Part shown: in pieces, positions 12,357 to 26,260 of the stretch
Numbering within the stretch: position 1 is the stretch's first letter
Layout of the letters: every line of letters begins with the position of its first letter
Source of the DNA: Pagrus major
Taxonomy: Eukaryota > Chordata > Actinopteri > Spariformes > Sparidae
Direction of reading: 5' to 3'
DNA: 64,000 nt
Assembly (NCBI RefSeq): GCF_040436345.1
Contig: NC_133218.1
Coordinates: 20,262,070-20,326,069, forward strand
The notes under the pieces: generated by a model
Database searches by the model: none
Seen by the model: only the letters and a program-made list of their open reading frames with translations
What the model was told of the DNA's origin: nothing
Made by a program: the position numbers and the translations under genes

Positions 12357-15300
12357 TCACTGGACAGCTCTGAGGAACCACAGTGCTGCCTTCACGGGCT
12401 CCTGTAAGCCTCAGCTTCCTTGTTTAACACTTGTAGACTGAATCATGTCGACATTACGATCATCAGGGTGCTGTCGACTGCTACAAGGAACATTCTGGGA
12501 AATATGTTTATTCTTCTTGCCAAGAGTTAGACAAATTGACTGAACCACTAACAGATTTACAGAAAGTAGAAAGCTAATGTAACATTAGTTGCCAGTTAGC
12601 TTAGCTTCGTCCAACCCCCAAGAAAGTTTTTTACCCTTCAGTATTTCTACTTTTTACTGAACAAAACTAGATTCAGCACAATTTTGTGGTCCTTTTGCTT
12701 TACCTTAGTAAGCCTACTTCAATTTTATGGTAGCTTAGAGAGTTATGTAGCGATTACACATTTTTGAAGGCCGACCCGGATGTTAGCATCGCCCTGGTTC
12801 TTAATTAAATTGCTACAAGTAAAAAGCTAATGTTAGGCTATAAAACTACACTGCGGTCGCATGACTTAAACGTCACCACCACTATAAGCGTCCTACTACA
12901 TGATTACTATACACGTTTTCTATAAATTGATAAATCTACAGTCGGCCTGTAAAGACGGACTAGTGAGTAGATGAGTCTCCGTGTTCGGTGTGATGATGTT
13001 TAATGTCCGTGACAACTTCTGTAGTCTCATTTAGCCACTTGTTAGCATCCGCCGTTTTTTTTAAGACATGTAAGCGTTTTATAATTAAATTGTGGTACAC
13101 AACATGATATGTTTTATGTCGTAGAACATGTAAATTTGTGTAAATATCTCAAACCATGGACCTTAAATAATCATTTCAGGCATTTAACCAAAAAACAATT
13201 AAAAAACTCATTGACTCTGGACGCGGGAACCGGATGTGCAAAAAATGCTAACCAGGACTACAAACTACACCACTCCATTTATTACTTCTACTTCACAATG
13301 GAAGTTATTGTAACATGAGCTAGTGTACGTTTTACTCTACTACATCTTTTGATAGCTAGTTAGCCTACCTTACACAGTAAGATTTTAAATACAAAACATA
13401 TAAATGACATATAAAATTTCACCAGCACTCCACCGGCACTTTGACCCCACGTTAACGACCCAAGTTAATTGTTTGTGGCTGCAGGTTTCAGTACGCTCCA
13501 AGCTGTTTTAAGTCTTTTTTTAGTCTGTGATAAAGTTTTAATTGAATTGTTAACTGCCCGTAGGTTACTTTTGTACTTCTGCTGAAGTAACATTGTAAGC
13601 GCAAGACTTTTACTTGTAATGGAGTTTAAAATTGTATGTTTAATAAAAGTAGAGGCAACACTTTCCCACCAAAACCCACTTATGTAATGAGTCCTGTAGC
13701 TATAGCGCACACTAAGACTTAATAAACCTTCATAATGCACATATCAGCCAATCAAGTACTACACTTACTCAGTTTAACGAACATTTTTCATAACAATTGG
13801 TAAAGATTTGCGAACCTTTATAACCTTGATGGATGGTAAATGTTTTTACCATCTGCTGTATTACCTTCAGACAAACTCAGTGACAGCTTCAAGTGAAGTC
13901 AGGTTGTGGCGTTCTGTGTGACAGGATGTTTGTGTCATCCTGCAGCATGCTGCAAAGATGTTTGATATTTCCATCTAGATCTACTCTATACAGCTGCGGA
14001 AACTGTGATACAGTGTAGTTTTCTCAGATAACATTAATACACTCACTAGAAGCAGACAAGCTGTTATTAATAAGGCAACCATAACAACTCTCCATCCATT
14101 ATGTTTACATAAAGCTCCAGGATGTTGATAATACATTGTATAATCTGTCACATGAAATGAGTAGAGGGATTCTAAACAGTTGTAGGTCAGACTCATATCA
14201 TTTGTTATTTCTTTGGAAACAGCTTTTTTTTAGGATCTATTTAGCACAGTGGGTATTCTGGAGCTTTTGATCCTATCACATGATCCTCATCAGGTTGTCA
14301 CTGAATTATAGATGTTTACATTTACTTACATCTTCAATTTCATGACAACTGGACAAACTGCATCTATGATATAATGGAAAGCTCCTGCTAAATGGACCCG
14401 GAAGTGAGATTGTTTTGTACACATACAGTATATATAATGTCCTATGGCTGTTATAGGCATTATATATGTGCTGTTGTGCATGATTGGCGTCAAAGTGTTG
14501 CTGTGGCTGTGGTTTTATTTTGGGAACCATGCAAAAAGGGTGCATGCTAAAGTTCGGGGGAGTGTTACATTAATTGTCATAGTTGTCCCGGAGTATTTTA
14601 TCATCAGGGCCCCCCAGGAATTAAACGTATCCCTAGGCCTCCCACGTTTTAGTGTTGGAATTTGAACACTGCATAAAGAGGCAAAGCTGCACTGGGTTTG
14701 ACAGGAACGATCAAATTCATGTAATGGGGGTTGAAAACATCCCCTTGGCTAGGAGTCAATCATTTCCTACCAACATGAAATGCAAGAGGACTCCACGAAT
14801 GAACCCCCAGTTTTCCTGTTCAGCTGAGAGGGGAGGCAGAATGTGTGCCTGGGGTCTTTATGCGAACACCCACTGAAAACAGAGTAACAGAGTTCAGTAT
14901 GCATGATGTACCAAAAACCTCTGCTTTAAAGATAAAGCTAGTCTGACTGATCTGTGGTGTCTCCAGAATCCCTTGAAAAGAGGCCACACTTTCCCTCAAA
15001 CCCACGCAAGCCTTAAAACAGGATCGATTTGATCTTAACACCACAAATTTCTTTGATCTAGTCTTGAAGCGCAGTGTAGGCTGTATTCATATTTCAGTCC
15101 ACACACCAGTATCTCTGCTGAGAAGGGACGCTGACATTATCACTCATAATCTGAGTGAGATGTAATAGGCTTGTTGTCGAAGATGCTGAGCTGTTTGTAA
15201 GAGAGATTGCTGATTAAGATCCATTTGAGTTATGGAGTTATACTTGTCATGATATTGCTCAGGAACAAACGAGGGCAGAAACATTCAGAAATACATCTGC

Positions 15301-16706
15301 AGCCTGCAGAAACGACGCAGTGAGTAAAAGTCAATCAGATGGGTGTGACATTAATTAAAATAAACATCATTGTGGAATAAATTTAGAGACTTAGCCCAAT
15401 CTGATATGAAAAAGCAAGTGTTAATTCATGGATAAGACACATTGTGCAACAGTGGAAATGTTGATTAAGATTTTGATGAAGCAAAAACCTCTGGGGAGTC
15501 GATCCAAATCCTGGAATAATGTTGGTTTAATTAAACTCGATGAATACAAAGAAGCTCACTTTAGCAGAAAACATACTTCCAAATCAACTTTTCTATGTAA
15601 TTAGGAAGTTTTTTATTTTTTTATTTTGATGGATTTTAATCCAACTAGGGGTGTCACAATATCTCAATATTCATGATAACTGTGATACTAAAATTAAAAT
15701 ATTGATATTGTTTTAATAATACATAATATTGCGTGAATAATCCACCAGAGATCCTCGGCTTTGTGCATCTTTTGTTCATTAGTTTATCTGGTAGTATTAT
15801 TACAAGCAACTGAGTGTAATTGTTCTTTTTTGTACACTTTTTAAAAAAGTTATGGTTACAGACTGTCTCCACCTCCCTATACTCATATTTTGAGGGTAAT
15901 TTATTTGCCAAAATAAACACAAAACACACAGTAAACAAAGTCACACCACTAGTACGGCTACATTTCACACTATAATGATTTTGTGGTTAACTTTTCAAGT
16001 GAAAGCACATAAACTTGTTGCTTTCTTGGCACTTGAAGATCTTCCAGAGCACAAACATATAACCCAGCCTAGATAATCTTTGGATTACAGTGACATCTAG
16101 TGGACAATAACTGAAGATGCAGGTTGTTGTTTCTTGTGTTACTGTAATTGAGATGTTTACTGTAGCATTAAACCTTATCGTGTCCAAAAAGTGGAAACAC
16201 CATTAGAAAAGCAATTAAGCAAACATGAATTGTGAGGCTCTTCTGTTTGTCAGTGCTTTGGCTCGTTTCCTCTGCTAAAGCTTTTACTTTATCCTGCCCA
16301 TTAACAGAAGTATGTTTGTTTATTAGAGATGTGTTTTTTCATATTAATAACACTAAAAAAAAATCAGGTTGGAATAAAATATATATATTGTATCTCTCTG
16401 TGCACACCATATCTAAATTGTCCTCCTCTGTCCAGTCTGGACCTTGTGTCTGTGTCTTAAATGTTACAGTTTTTCTCAGAGTCTGGCAGAAGATAATTGG
16501 GTGGAGGAAGTTGTAACATTTAGCTCCCCAGGCGTTTCCAAGAGAGTCTGAAGGTGAAGAGATATGACAGCTCATTTACTCATCATATGGTTTTTATACA
16601 TCAGTTCATGTATTTATCAGCAGTTTTTAGCTCATAATTCTGAGGCCTGCATTATGTTGTGTTGAGTGTTGTCGACCCTGAAAGAAGACATCATAGACTG
16701 TTTGTT

Positions 16707-16750
16707 GGAAGGAAAGGGAAGGAAAGGGAAGGACAGGGAAGGAAAGGAAA
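16707..16750. repeat. GGAAGGAAAG-type purine minisatellite
   Basis: About four units of a 10-bp purine repeat (GGAAGGAAAG, GGAAGGACAG and variants). Confidence 0.85.
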
Positions 16751-17898
16751 TCATCAGAAACATTTACTTGTAGTGTCAAAATCAGATCTCAGAGAGCAGA
16801 TCTCATCCTAACAGTGTGGCAGCCAGAAACTCTGGTCAGTCTCGGCCCATAGAGATTTCTTTGCTGTCTTGTTCTTTTAGATTGAGGGAAGCTTTGAGTG
16901 TTCCTACCTACTTGTGTGACTATCAAAAGTCCTGTTCAATTAGGTCACCTGCATCAGGGCTGAGCGCAGTGCTATTTGTGCAAGACGATGGCTTGCTTTA
17001 TAATAGCTGTGGGCCTGCAGGTTTCTTATCCTAAGTGAACCCCTTGACAAAGGAAGAAATGCATTTCTGTTTTATAATCCCCCAGACATGACATGGCATG
17101 GTGCAGGTGCTAGTTTGAACCTTATGTGCTGTATCGTAGTTTAGTCCAGTTGTTCGCAATGTTGGAGACAATTCTGCTAAAACACTTTGTAAATGACTAA
17201 ATTTGTCCTTTTTTCACAAAATATTGTATAATTTGAACTCTGTGGGCCTCAGTCAGTTTAAATGAACCATCTGAGAAGTTTGGAGGGGAAAGAGTGGGAT
17301 GGAGCTGCTGGAACGCGATTTCTGAAATGACACTTTGTTTTTTATGTAAGGGGTCACAGTCCTAATCTTGTTTAAGATTATCATGTTTTATGTAAAATAG
17401 GTTTCAGAGAAGAAAACAACACAAATGTCAAAGTTATGGGAAGTTGTACCTATTTTTAGTCCATGTGGCTCCACCTTGTGGTCAGAAGATAATAGCAGGG
17501 GGCAGTTTACGTGTTCTTGTTTTCTTTTTTCACAATGAGGTTAAATCAAAACACAAAGATAAAATTAAAATACCAAAATAGATAAAAAAAAGTGTAGCAA
17601 AAACCTCAGCATTCAATCTAAATATAATATGACATATATCTACTGAATAGCTGTAGATTACACAATATGAAAATATACTGGAAAGCACATATAATAAAAT
17701 GTAAATGTATATATTAAATTGAAAACAAACATGGTATCACATTTGTACATTTTGCAAGTGTATGTAAAGGATTTAAAAGGAAAAGTTTTTTGTTTGTTTT
17801 GTTTTATGTCGAGGTCAGAGCAGCTGTACATGTGTCTATACAGAGCAGTTTGGATTGTGACTCTGCCTTTCAGTGCTTTTACCATGCTTTTATGGTTA

Positions 17899-17921
17899 TG
17901 TGTGTGTGCGTGTGTGTGTGC
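17899..17921. repeat. (TG)n microsatellite
   Basis: TG dinucleotide tract with one GCG interruption. Confidence 0.9.
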
Positions 17922-18950
17922 AGTGCTCGTATTACGTCATCACATCAATCATGTGACCTCCTGCTTGTGACAATAAGGCAACCTTCTGATGTGACACCCA
18001 GCTAAACACTGTCACTCTGCAGTGTACTGGAGTGTGACCTCCTCAGCACAGTCTCAGCGCTCTCTGTAGCACCGGGCCCATCATCCATGTGCTGTCTCCC
18101 CTCTCTCGCCCTCACCCAGCTCCTCTCCAGTGATCCTCTCCCTGCTCCTGTCTGACACACAGACAGAGATGAGAGGCAGAAACCTTCTCTCCCTCCCTGT
18201 CAACACAGAAACACTCGTATAAAGTCCTGTCTCTGCCAGACTATTTCTGATTTTAGTCAAGACACTCAATGTTTACGTTTTTGGTTTAGTCTGGTGGTGT
18301 GGTTCTGCTCACAGACACTGAGTTTTCAAACACCCGCTAAGAGCTTAGATACACAACATTTAAACTATGTGATTATAAAATGACCTCCATACTTTTATTT
18401 CACTGAACTATTTATAATAAAAACACAGTTAAAAGTTATGAAGCAACAGTTTGTGTTTCTTAAAGAAAATAAAAAAAACATCTTCATCAAGCTGTAAACA
18501 TTATTGTAGAGTGCACCTGTATATCACTGCAACACGGTGAGAAGTTAGGATAAAAAATAAAAACAGAATTTCAGGGCTGTTAATTTTTTCTTTAAATCTT
18601 TAATGACAACAAACCCTAAACCCAACACTGACATATTATAAACTTATAGCGTATTCACCATCTTTTTAGCTCTGTGTTTGGTCTCTACCAACTACTAAGG
18701 AAAATATCTGCTGCTTTAGCTGCTAAATGCTCCACTATGGTTACCAGCTTGTTGCTAACTGTGTCTTTGTCCCCTAAAAGAAGAGGAAACACAGAGTAAG
18801 ACAAAACAGTAAGCAAGGAAAAAAGCAACTTAAATTTAGCACCTTCCTACACCCTAAAGATATTCAGTTTACTGCCAAGAGGGCTAAATAAACCAGAAAA
18901 TATTCACATTTAAGAAACTCTAACCAAAGAATTTAACTTTTATTTATTTT

Positions 18951-19131
18951 TTAAAGGTGCTATTTGTAAGAAAAGTTCATTTTTGAGTCTCATTCCAAAC
19001 TCGTCAAATAATGAAGCTCTGGGTCTCCCAAGGATGGTAGCCGACCCGTCCTACAATCCCAGAGCATCATTATTTGAAGAGTTGGGAATGAAATGCAAAA
19101 AATCAACTTTTCTTACAAATAGCACCTTTAA
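18951..19131. mobile_element. Palindromic MITE, 181 bp
   Basis: The outer ends TTAAAGGTGCTATTTGTAAG and CTTACAAATAGCACCTTTAA are exact reverse complements. The complementarity continues inward (GAAAAGTT, CCCAACTC against a matching GAGTTGGG-type block, and ATTATTTGA) to a central loop containing AAGGATGGTAGCC. It has no coding capacity. A more diverged relative is at 37105-37230. Confidence 0.9.
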
Positions 19132-19792
19132 AATAAGTCAAAACAATTGAGTCATGAGTCTTGTTTGTTTATGTCTTTTTGAACAAGTGCACCAAATTGT
19201 TAATTGCTGTGTTGGTAAATAAAGGAGATAACACAGTTATGTTGGGTGTACCTAAGGTTTTAATTAATTGAACTTAAAGTTTTTATTTTACTAATACAAA
19301 TGAGAGGTATGTTGGCTAAGCTTAAATATATATTCTTGAGCATTAAGTTATTTTTTTAGTTGGCTCAATTCAAATCATTCTGTTAATACAAATTCATTAT
19401 GTTAGATGGCCTTAACATTTTTACTTTAACTAACCTAATACAATTTCGTGGAGCTTGTGGCCAAAATGAACAGTGGTGTTGTACTCAGAAAGGCAGTTTT
19501 AGCGTTGTGGCACTTTTCATACTGACTTATTGTCACACTGTCATGATTTACTGGGACACTTGAATTACAGAGTCATCGTTAATATGATGAGTAACACCTG
19601 TTCTTTTCCTACGATGACGAGTCAAAATGACTTCAAAAGGCTTCAGTTTGTGCATTTTCTACATGACTTCCGAGCACCATGGCTCAAATTATTTCTACTA
19701 TTGTGGTTCAACTGCAAATTCATCCCTCCCTCAACTGTGTGCATGTGTGTGTGTCTGTAGCTTTACTCATGCTTTATGGGACTGGACTGGAA

Positions 19793-19800
19793 TGTGTGTG

Positions 19801-19835
<35 letters not shown>

Positions 19836-19836
19836 T
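19793..19836. repeat. (TG)n microsatellite
   Basis: TG dinucleotide tract with one GCG unit. It is complementary to the (CA)n tract that begins 106 bp downstream. Confidence 0.95.
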
Positions 19837-19939
19837 CTCGTCACCTTCTCTCAGGGTTACATCTGCACCCTTGTGCTCCTCAATCAGCTCTAATGGATCC
19901 TCTGGCTCAGACTCAGCCTGGACTGATACTAAAGACACT

Positions 19940-19942
<3 letters not shown>

Positions 19943-19981
<39 letters not shown>
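19943..19981. repeat. (CA)n microsatellite
   Basis: Uninterrupted CA tract, inverted with respect to the (TG)n tract at 19793-19836. Confidence 0.95.
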
Positions 19982-19983
<2 letters not shown>

Positions 19984-22623
19984 AGACAGGGTGGGGCTGG
20001 AGGCTGATGCATCGTGATGAGCTAAGAGGTACAACGACGACCCTCTGAACATTTTCTTCCTTTCGTTGTCCTTTGTTTCTTCTCTTGTCCGTCACCATTG
20101 CTGTCTCTTAATACTGAACCTCTTGCAGTCAATTTAAAATAACCCCGTACTAACTAAACATACCAAGAATTATAGTGAATTATGTAAAAAATTTAAAGTG
20201 TTCTCGTATCTGAAATCTTCAGAGTATAAAAATAAAATATATGACATACAAACAGCAGAAACCTCACATCTTTACTTCTGTCTTTTGCGTCACCCACCCC
20301 CCACCCATCACCACCGCCAGGGCCCTTGTGCGTGCATGTGTGTATGTGAATGGTCCACATGAGTCCCATCCTCCCTCCCTCCCTCCCTCAGCATCTTCAT
20401 TCGGAGAGTGAACAGGTCCCCTGGGGCTAGTGTATGCTTTTGTATGTGTGTGCCGTCACTACATTATTCTCCCCACTGACTTTCTATGGACCGAAAAAAA
20501 AACTGTCCGTCTTTATAAAAGAGACGGGCTGAGGGCAACATCTTGTATGGCAGGGAAAATTATAACATCAAGCCGTACGTTTATCAAAATATGACAAAAT
20601 TGTATATGCTCGTTACTGATAATTAATCAAATTATAATTATAATTCTGTCTGACAGTAATTCTCATCAAGATTTTGCAACAGTCAGTCCAGAGAATGTTA
20701 CATAAATAGCAATGAGAAAAAAAATAAGCTTCTGGTTTTTGTCGTGTGTTTAAAACATTAAACTTTTAATACTTCAGTCACTTTTTAGTTTAATCATCTA
20801 AAATATGAAAGTGACAGTACAGTTACAGTTGGACTCGTCTTTTTGTAATGTGGCAGAGAGAGTCAGAACACAAGAATTTCACTGTTCTTCTGAAACGAAT
20901 GACAATAAAGTTGAACTGGAACTTGAGTAATATTCATAGACTGGAAGCTTTTAACAGTAAACCACAATTTACAAGACAAGGCAGTGACATACGCTCAAGG
21001 CACTGCAACATTTTGACAAGAATCAGATGGAAACAAATTACTTTGTTTCTTTTTAAATGTCCACAGCTGCCATACAACTGAAATGTGGTACCTTCATTAG
21101 CAATTAGCAACTTTGAGTGAATGAATAGTGTTGTAGTTCTACCTACTAGCTGCTAAAATAAGGTAAAAACTCTTGCTAACTTGAGTTGCATTGATTCAGT
21201 TCAGATCTGGACTGAACATGCGATTTAGGATTTTGTAAGCACAGCATTTTGTGTTTAAAGCAACATGATATAGAAATGAACAGTCTGCACTTGAATCTCA
21301 TATCCAACAGTTTTTTTTTTTCTTATTCTCAATCATATGTGCAGGTCCAATGGAACAATTAGATTCTCATTGATCTGTTGGAGCTGACTGCTCTCAACGA
21401 CTTGTAAAAATCTAGTCTCGCAGGATCTGAGTAACTATTTGACTCACAGCTCTAATTCCATATCCGTGGAGCTGATTCATGGCTCTGACTCATTAAGAAT
21501 CAGGGGCTTTGCTGATTGCAGAGCAGTCGCCTCATTCCTGTGGTGAGCCCCAGACGGTCTACCTGCAGCCGGCCCGAGTGGAACAAAGCTGGATCTGTAA
21601 TTAGGTTCTCCAGGCTGATTCGATTAGAGCAGCCGCTACATTCATTTAGCTAAAGATGCTCCTCAGCTGCTTGGAGGGACTAATGGAGGAGATGGAGAGA
21701 TATATGGGAAACGATTAGACATGACATTATCGTATGGTGTGTGTTTGTACATGTGTATGTACTTTGTGTTTGCGCCATAAGCAAAAACCTTTGTCCCTTC
21801 AACATTTACATTGATATACCACAAACATGCTCTCACATTTCTCCTTCTCAAACCTACACCACTTCTTTCTCTTTCCTCCTTCTCCATCCCACGCCCTGTT
21901 CCATTGTTTCAATTATCTGCCTTGCAATTAAATTACAGGGGACATTACTTAAGAAGGACATAAATAGTGGCCTGCCGATGCGATGGTGGTGCCTCAGCCT
22001 CAGATGAGATATGAGCTGCCTTGAGTCACGCTGACTGGACAGAGGAGAGATGTCAGATCCAGACATCCTGTTCAAATCACACAAAAATAAGAAATACTAA
22101 AGCCCCCGTCCAATCAAAAATGTGCTTGACTCGGATGTTTGACCTTCACTGTGCAGAATAATGTTGTTGCTGTTTGGATCGGCTCAAGGGGCGAAGTTTC
22201 TCTGTGTCCGCCTTAAATCTTTAGGATGAAGACGTGTGGGTACGAGCAGTGCAGTCCAGTGGACAGCTTACACAAGTGTGACGAGAAAAATCGACGCCTC
22301 AGTGCACATATGCAGAAAACAGACAGCAGTAGTAGGAGATATTGGGTTTTCAGCAGTTAAACTTTGGAAACTGATGATGTTAGGGAACTTGTGACAGACA
22401 GAAAAAGACGAGTGAAAATCAAAGCAGTAGAGGTTAAGAGATTATGATTTTTGATTGCTAGAATGACTTAAGCACCAAAAACTCGCTTTATGCACTTCAA
22501 TAGTATCTTTAAATAGACGGTCCCTGCAAAGGAAAATTCCTGTAACTTCCCATCATTCAAACTCCAATTATGTTTGTTAAATGGCATAAAATGTAGGATG
22601 TTGATTCAAACCCTTTAAAACCT

Positions 22624-22853
22624 AAAGGTGCACTGTGTAGTTTTGGAATAGAAATTCCAAGTTTATATTTACAATGCTAATCAAGTGTTAATGCAAAATT
22701 TGAGAAAGTAATTTGATTAGTGAATAAACAACCTGTCCTTGAAGGTCCCCAGAACACTGAAATAAAAAAGCAAGTCAAAGTAAAAATAACAGATTTTTTC
22801 TCATCTCTTTCTATTAAAATTTCATCCCCAACACTACATATTGCACCTTTGAA
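22624..22853. mobile_element. MITE-like element, family C, copy 1
   Basis: It starts AAAGGTGCACTGTGTAGTTT and ends ACTACATATTGCACCTTT, which is an imperfect inverted copy. Internal strings (TTTTCTCATCTCTTTCTATTAAAATTTC split across the right part, and GTCCCCAGAACACTG) recur in 24271-24641, so the two are family members. Non-coding. Confidence 0.75.
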
Positions 22854-24270
22854 ACAAAAACATTTCTCCTCACAGGTGACATTCCCAGTGAGCATTGAGA
22901 TACCCGGACAGTCACCTTGCTTTGAGTCCTCTCTCCAAAGTTATGCCAGACTCCAGCACATTACAGATGTCTATCTGAATGCAGCGTCTGCTCTCTGTAA
23001 TCTCATCTCCTCATGTCCACATTGAGCTAAAGTGCTCTAGTGGGACCTTGATTCCCAGAATTCTCTTTTATCTCTTAAGGTTGGAAAATAAGCCGGACAG
23101 CTGCAGGAGATAACATGTAGTGAGGGAAAAATGGCTTCACATGTTTAAACATAGTGTCTGTATGAAGGCCAGAGTGTGAAGTCTGGCTGGTTGTCCTTCT
23201 GGGATCTAATTAGACTCTTCCTCCAGATCAAGAAGGAAAGTGAGAATGCAGCTGTGTGGGAGGTTTTCATTTTTTTTACGACCAGTTGATCAAGTCCTCA
23301 ACGTTTCTTAATAAATGAAAAGTGAAAAATCTTCATTCAGAGCACTTATAGTTAAATATAATTAGCAGTGATAGTTTGCACTGGTAAAATATCGATGACT
23401 CCCAAAGAGACATCATAGGACAGTCTAAAAATATCCAGCAGTTATGAATGAATGAATCTGTTTTGGTTAAAATCCAAATGCTCTCAAAGAGACTCCAACA
23501 CACAAACCCTCCCCCAACCATCTCACCCTCGTACGTAAAGCCGTAAATAAATGGATTGGGTTTTGGACAAGCGACAGTTTTCCTTCATAATTATTAATTA
23601 TCATGAGTGCTCTCTGAGGTACTTTCTATGAATGGAGATGGGCCACTCTCCCTCTTTTTCTCCACCCTCTTGTTCTTTTTATGGGATTGGTCTCAGTTCT
23701 CAAGGACGTTGAAAAGGACGCCAGCGATGGAGGGAGGAGGTGCAGCGGACGGGCGGGGCACCTGCGTCATTCCTGCGCATCAGGGTTGGTGGATTTGATG
23801 GCAATGGGCGCCAGTAAGCTACATCCACTCTAAACCCCACCCATGTCCGTCTTCCCTGCCTGACCACCAGCAACCCCACCCACCCCCGGATGGCTCCTCC
23901 CCGTGTCCCAGACGAGAGAGAGCACAGCACTTAAGGTAATGTAAATAACCAGAGCTATTTTAAGATACCGTCTTTCACTGTGGTCATGGAGGGGGACAAA
24001 GATGCAAGCCAAGCGATTGTAATTTCAGTCACGTTTTCGGACACGTTCTCTTTCTCTGTCTGCCGTGCAGCTAGCTGAAGGGCCTGGCAGGCTAGAAAGA
24101 GCCTGGACCGGCTGCAAATTCAATGTGAGCCTTTTTCTAAAGAGAGACGCCTTTAAAAATATAGATATCTTTCAACAACAGGCAGCTAAAGGTCCTGGAA
24201 AGTGAACTGAGATACCTCTGTCAAGACAAAAAGAGAAAAACATGGAAAAGAGCACAAAAAAAAACATTAT

Positions 24271-24641
24271 AGGGGCGCTGTGTAGTTTTGGAGAAGAAAT
24301 TTAAACTCAGTATTTTAAATTTTACAATTAATGAGGTAATAATACAAACTCAGAAGTATTTATTTTTCCGTAACTGAATAAACAAGCTGTTCTCAGAGGA
24401 AAATAAGGTCCCCAAAACACTGTTTGAAGCTAGAAAGGTGGCAGGGTCTGCCACATATAAACAAAGTGAAACGGTATGAAATTGTGTTGTCCTTTAAGAT
24501 CAGTTTGTTTATTCAGTTTATTCAGTCATGAAAACAAAGAGAGTTTGTTTCTTTAGTTTGTTTAGGCATAACATCAGTCAATGAAGATCTTTTCTCTTCT
24601 GATTAAAATTTCTTCCCAAAAATTACGTAGTGCACCTTTAA
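24271..24641. mobile_element. MITE-like element, family C, copy 2
   Basis: Left end AGGGGCGCTGTGTAGTTTTG and right end ATTACGTAGTGCACCTTTA are inverted. GGTCCCCAAAACACTG and GATTAAAATTTCTTCCC match copy 1. It is longer than copy 1 because of extra internal sequence. Confidence 0.7.
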
Positions 24642-26260
24642 AATTGGCTCAATGTTTGTAAGATAAATCTGAGTGCTCTGAGTGATAGGACAACATAATC
24701 CTGCAACACAAAATTGATTCTTTGCTATTCGTTTTGTAAATTTTTAGTTAATTTTCCCTATTCAGGCTTCAAAGATTATGAATATAAAACATTCAGACAT
24801 TGAATAATACATTTTTGGTTGAGCCCATGTGATATGAGAAGAAGCCCTGAGTCAACATAGCTCTGCTCTGCTATAAAGGTCAGGAAAATAAATAAATTAA
24901 ACCCACAAAACCAAACCTCGTCCTTTAACAACTTTACTGTAGCATCATGACCAATAAACTAAAAAGAAAAACAAAATAAAATAAGAAAGTAAATAAATAT
25001 AATAAAATTAAATCTAATTTGCAATATTCTTAAAGTGGATTTTCAACAATAGTCAATGAATTAAAAAAAGTATGCGCTACCCATTTTATCTTATTACAAA
25101 AGTAGAATTTATATATTTTGAAATTCTGAAATAATTTCTTCTTTTTTATTGTTTCATCTTTTATAACATCAAAAATAAATAAACATTTAGACATCACTCT
25201 CTCCATCTCATATGAATAAATTTTAACCAGCATTATTTGTTATCTCTATATATCTTTTTTTTCTCCATATTCATACAAACATACACAACACAGAGAAAAT
25301 AATGTGCACACTGCTGTTAACACCAAATTAAGAACAGATTTGTGAATCAGAATCTGTCGCCACATTTTTCTGCAACAGCTAATATTTGACTTTGCAAAAT
25401 CACAAACAATAAATAAATAAATTAATGAATAAATCCACAAACAGCAGTCGAAACACACAACGTGATATAATTAGATCTTTTTGTCGAGGTTACATTCATG
25501 TTCAAGTCTTTGTTCGCTGCAGTCTGACCAGAGTCCAGTCACAACTGTGGAAATTAAAAGTGTCTCTTCTTCTGAGCTTCGTTAAGGCAGTTAAAATACA
25601 AGATAACTTTAAACACTAATTTATACTGATTCTTATGATTAAAACAGACATTAAAGAGAATATTCGCTAATGCTTCAAGTCCACTACCGTCACTACTGCT
25701 TGTATATTTTCTACTCAGCATGATACATGGATTGTTTCTGTCTTGATTCTTTGTTTATCTGTAATAATTAATAATACACACGAGAGACACGATTGCCTGG
25801 CAAAAACTGTATCAAACAAAATTAGTTTTGCCGAAAGTGTCTGATGTATTTCACTTTATGATGTTACAGTCAAAACCAGTTATTTTGCTGCCACTAATGT
25901 GAATTCGATTACACATAACAGAGTTATTGGCGTGATGTGACGTACTGAAGCAATAAAATATCCTGTTTTGCATCATTTGCCCACGTTGATCTATTTTACT
26001 TACACTCTCTCACAATCAGGTTTTCCTCACAATCGCTGTACAGGTGTTAAAGTGTGTGTATGCGTTATTGCTTTTATCTAATTGGTAAATACATCAGTAC
26101 ATACTACCCTCCTTCCAAACTGTGGTTGTGCTGTCAGGTCATCTGTTTCATTCCTTGTCACATTTATGATCAGATATTTTACCACTTTATGCAGCATCTC
26201 ATCTGCAGTTTTATATCGCTCTGCTTTTTTCATGAATGGTACACAATGAAATTAATCATA
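24642..26260. other. Intergenic, no recognised feature
   Basis: Very AT-rich, with many short A- and T-runs near 24890-25250. No exon, RNA gene or clear element. Confidence 0.35.

Larger units (their letters stand above)
19132..22623. other. Intergenic with simple repeats and CNE-like tracts
   Basis: No coding exon recognised. A (TG)n and a (CA)n tract face each other at 19793-19836 and 19943-19981. A CCCT-type repeat lies near 20371-20389. The tracts 21440-21660 and 21880-22080 are repeat-free and carry homeodomain- and SOX-type core motifs. Confidence 0.4.
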
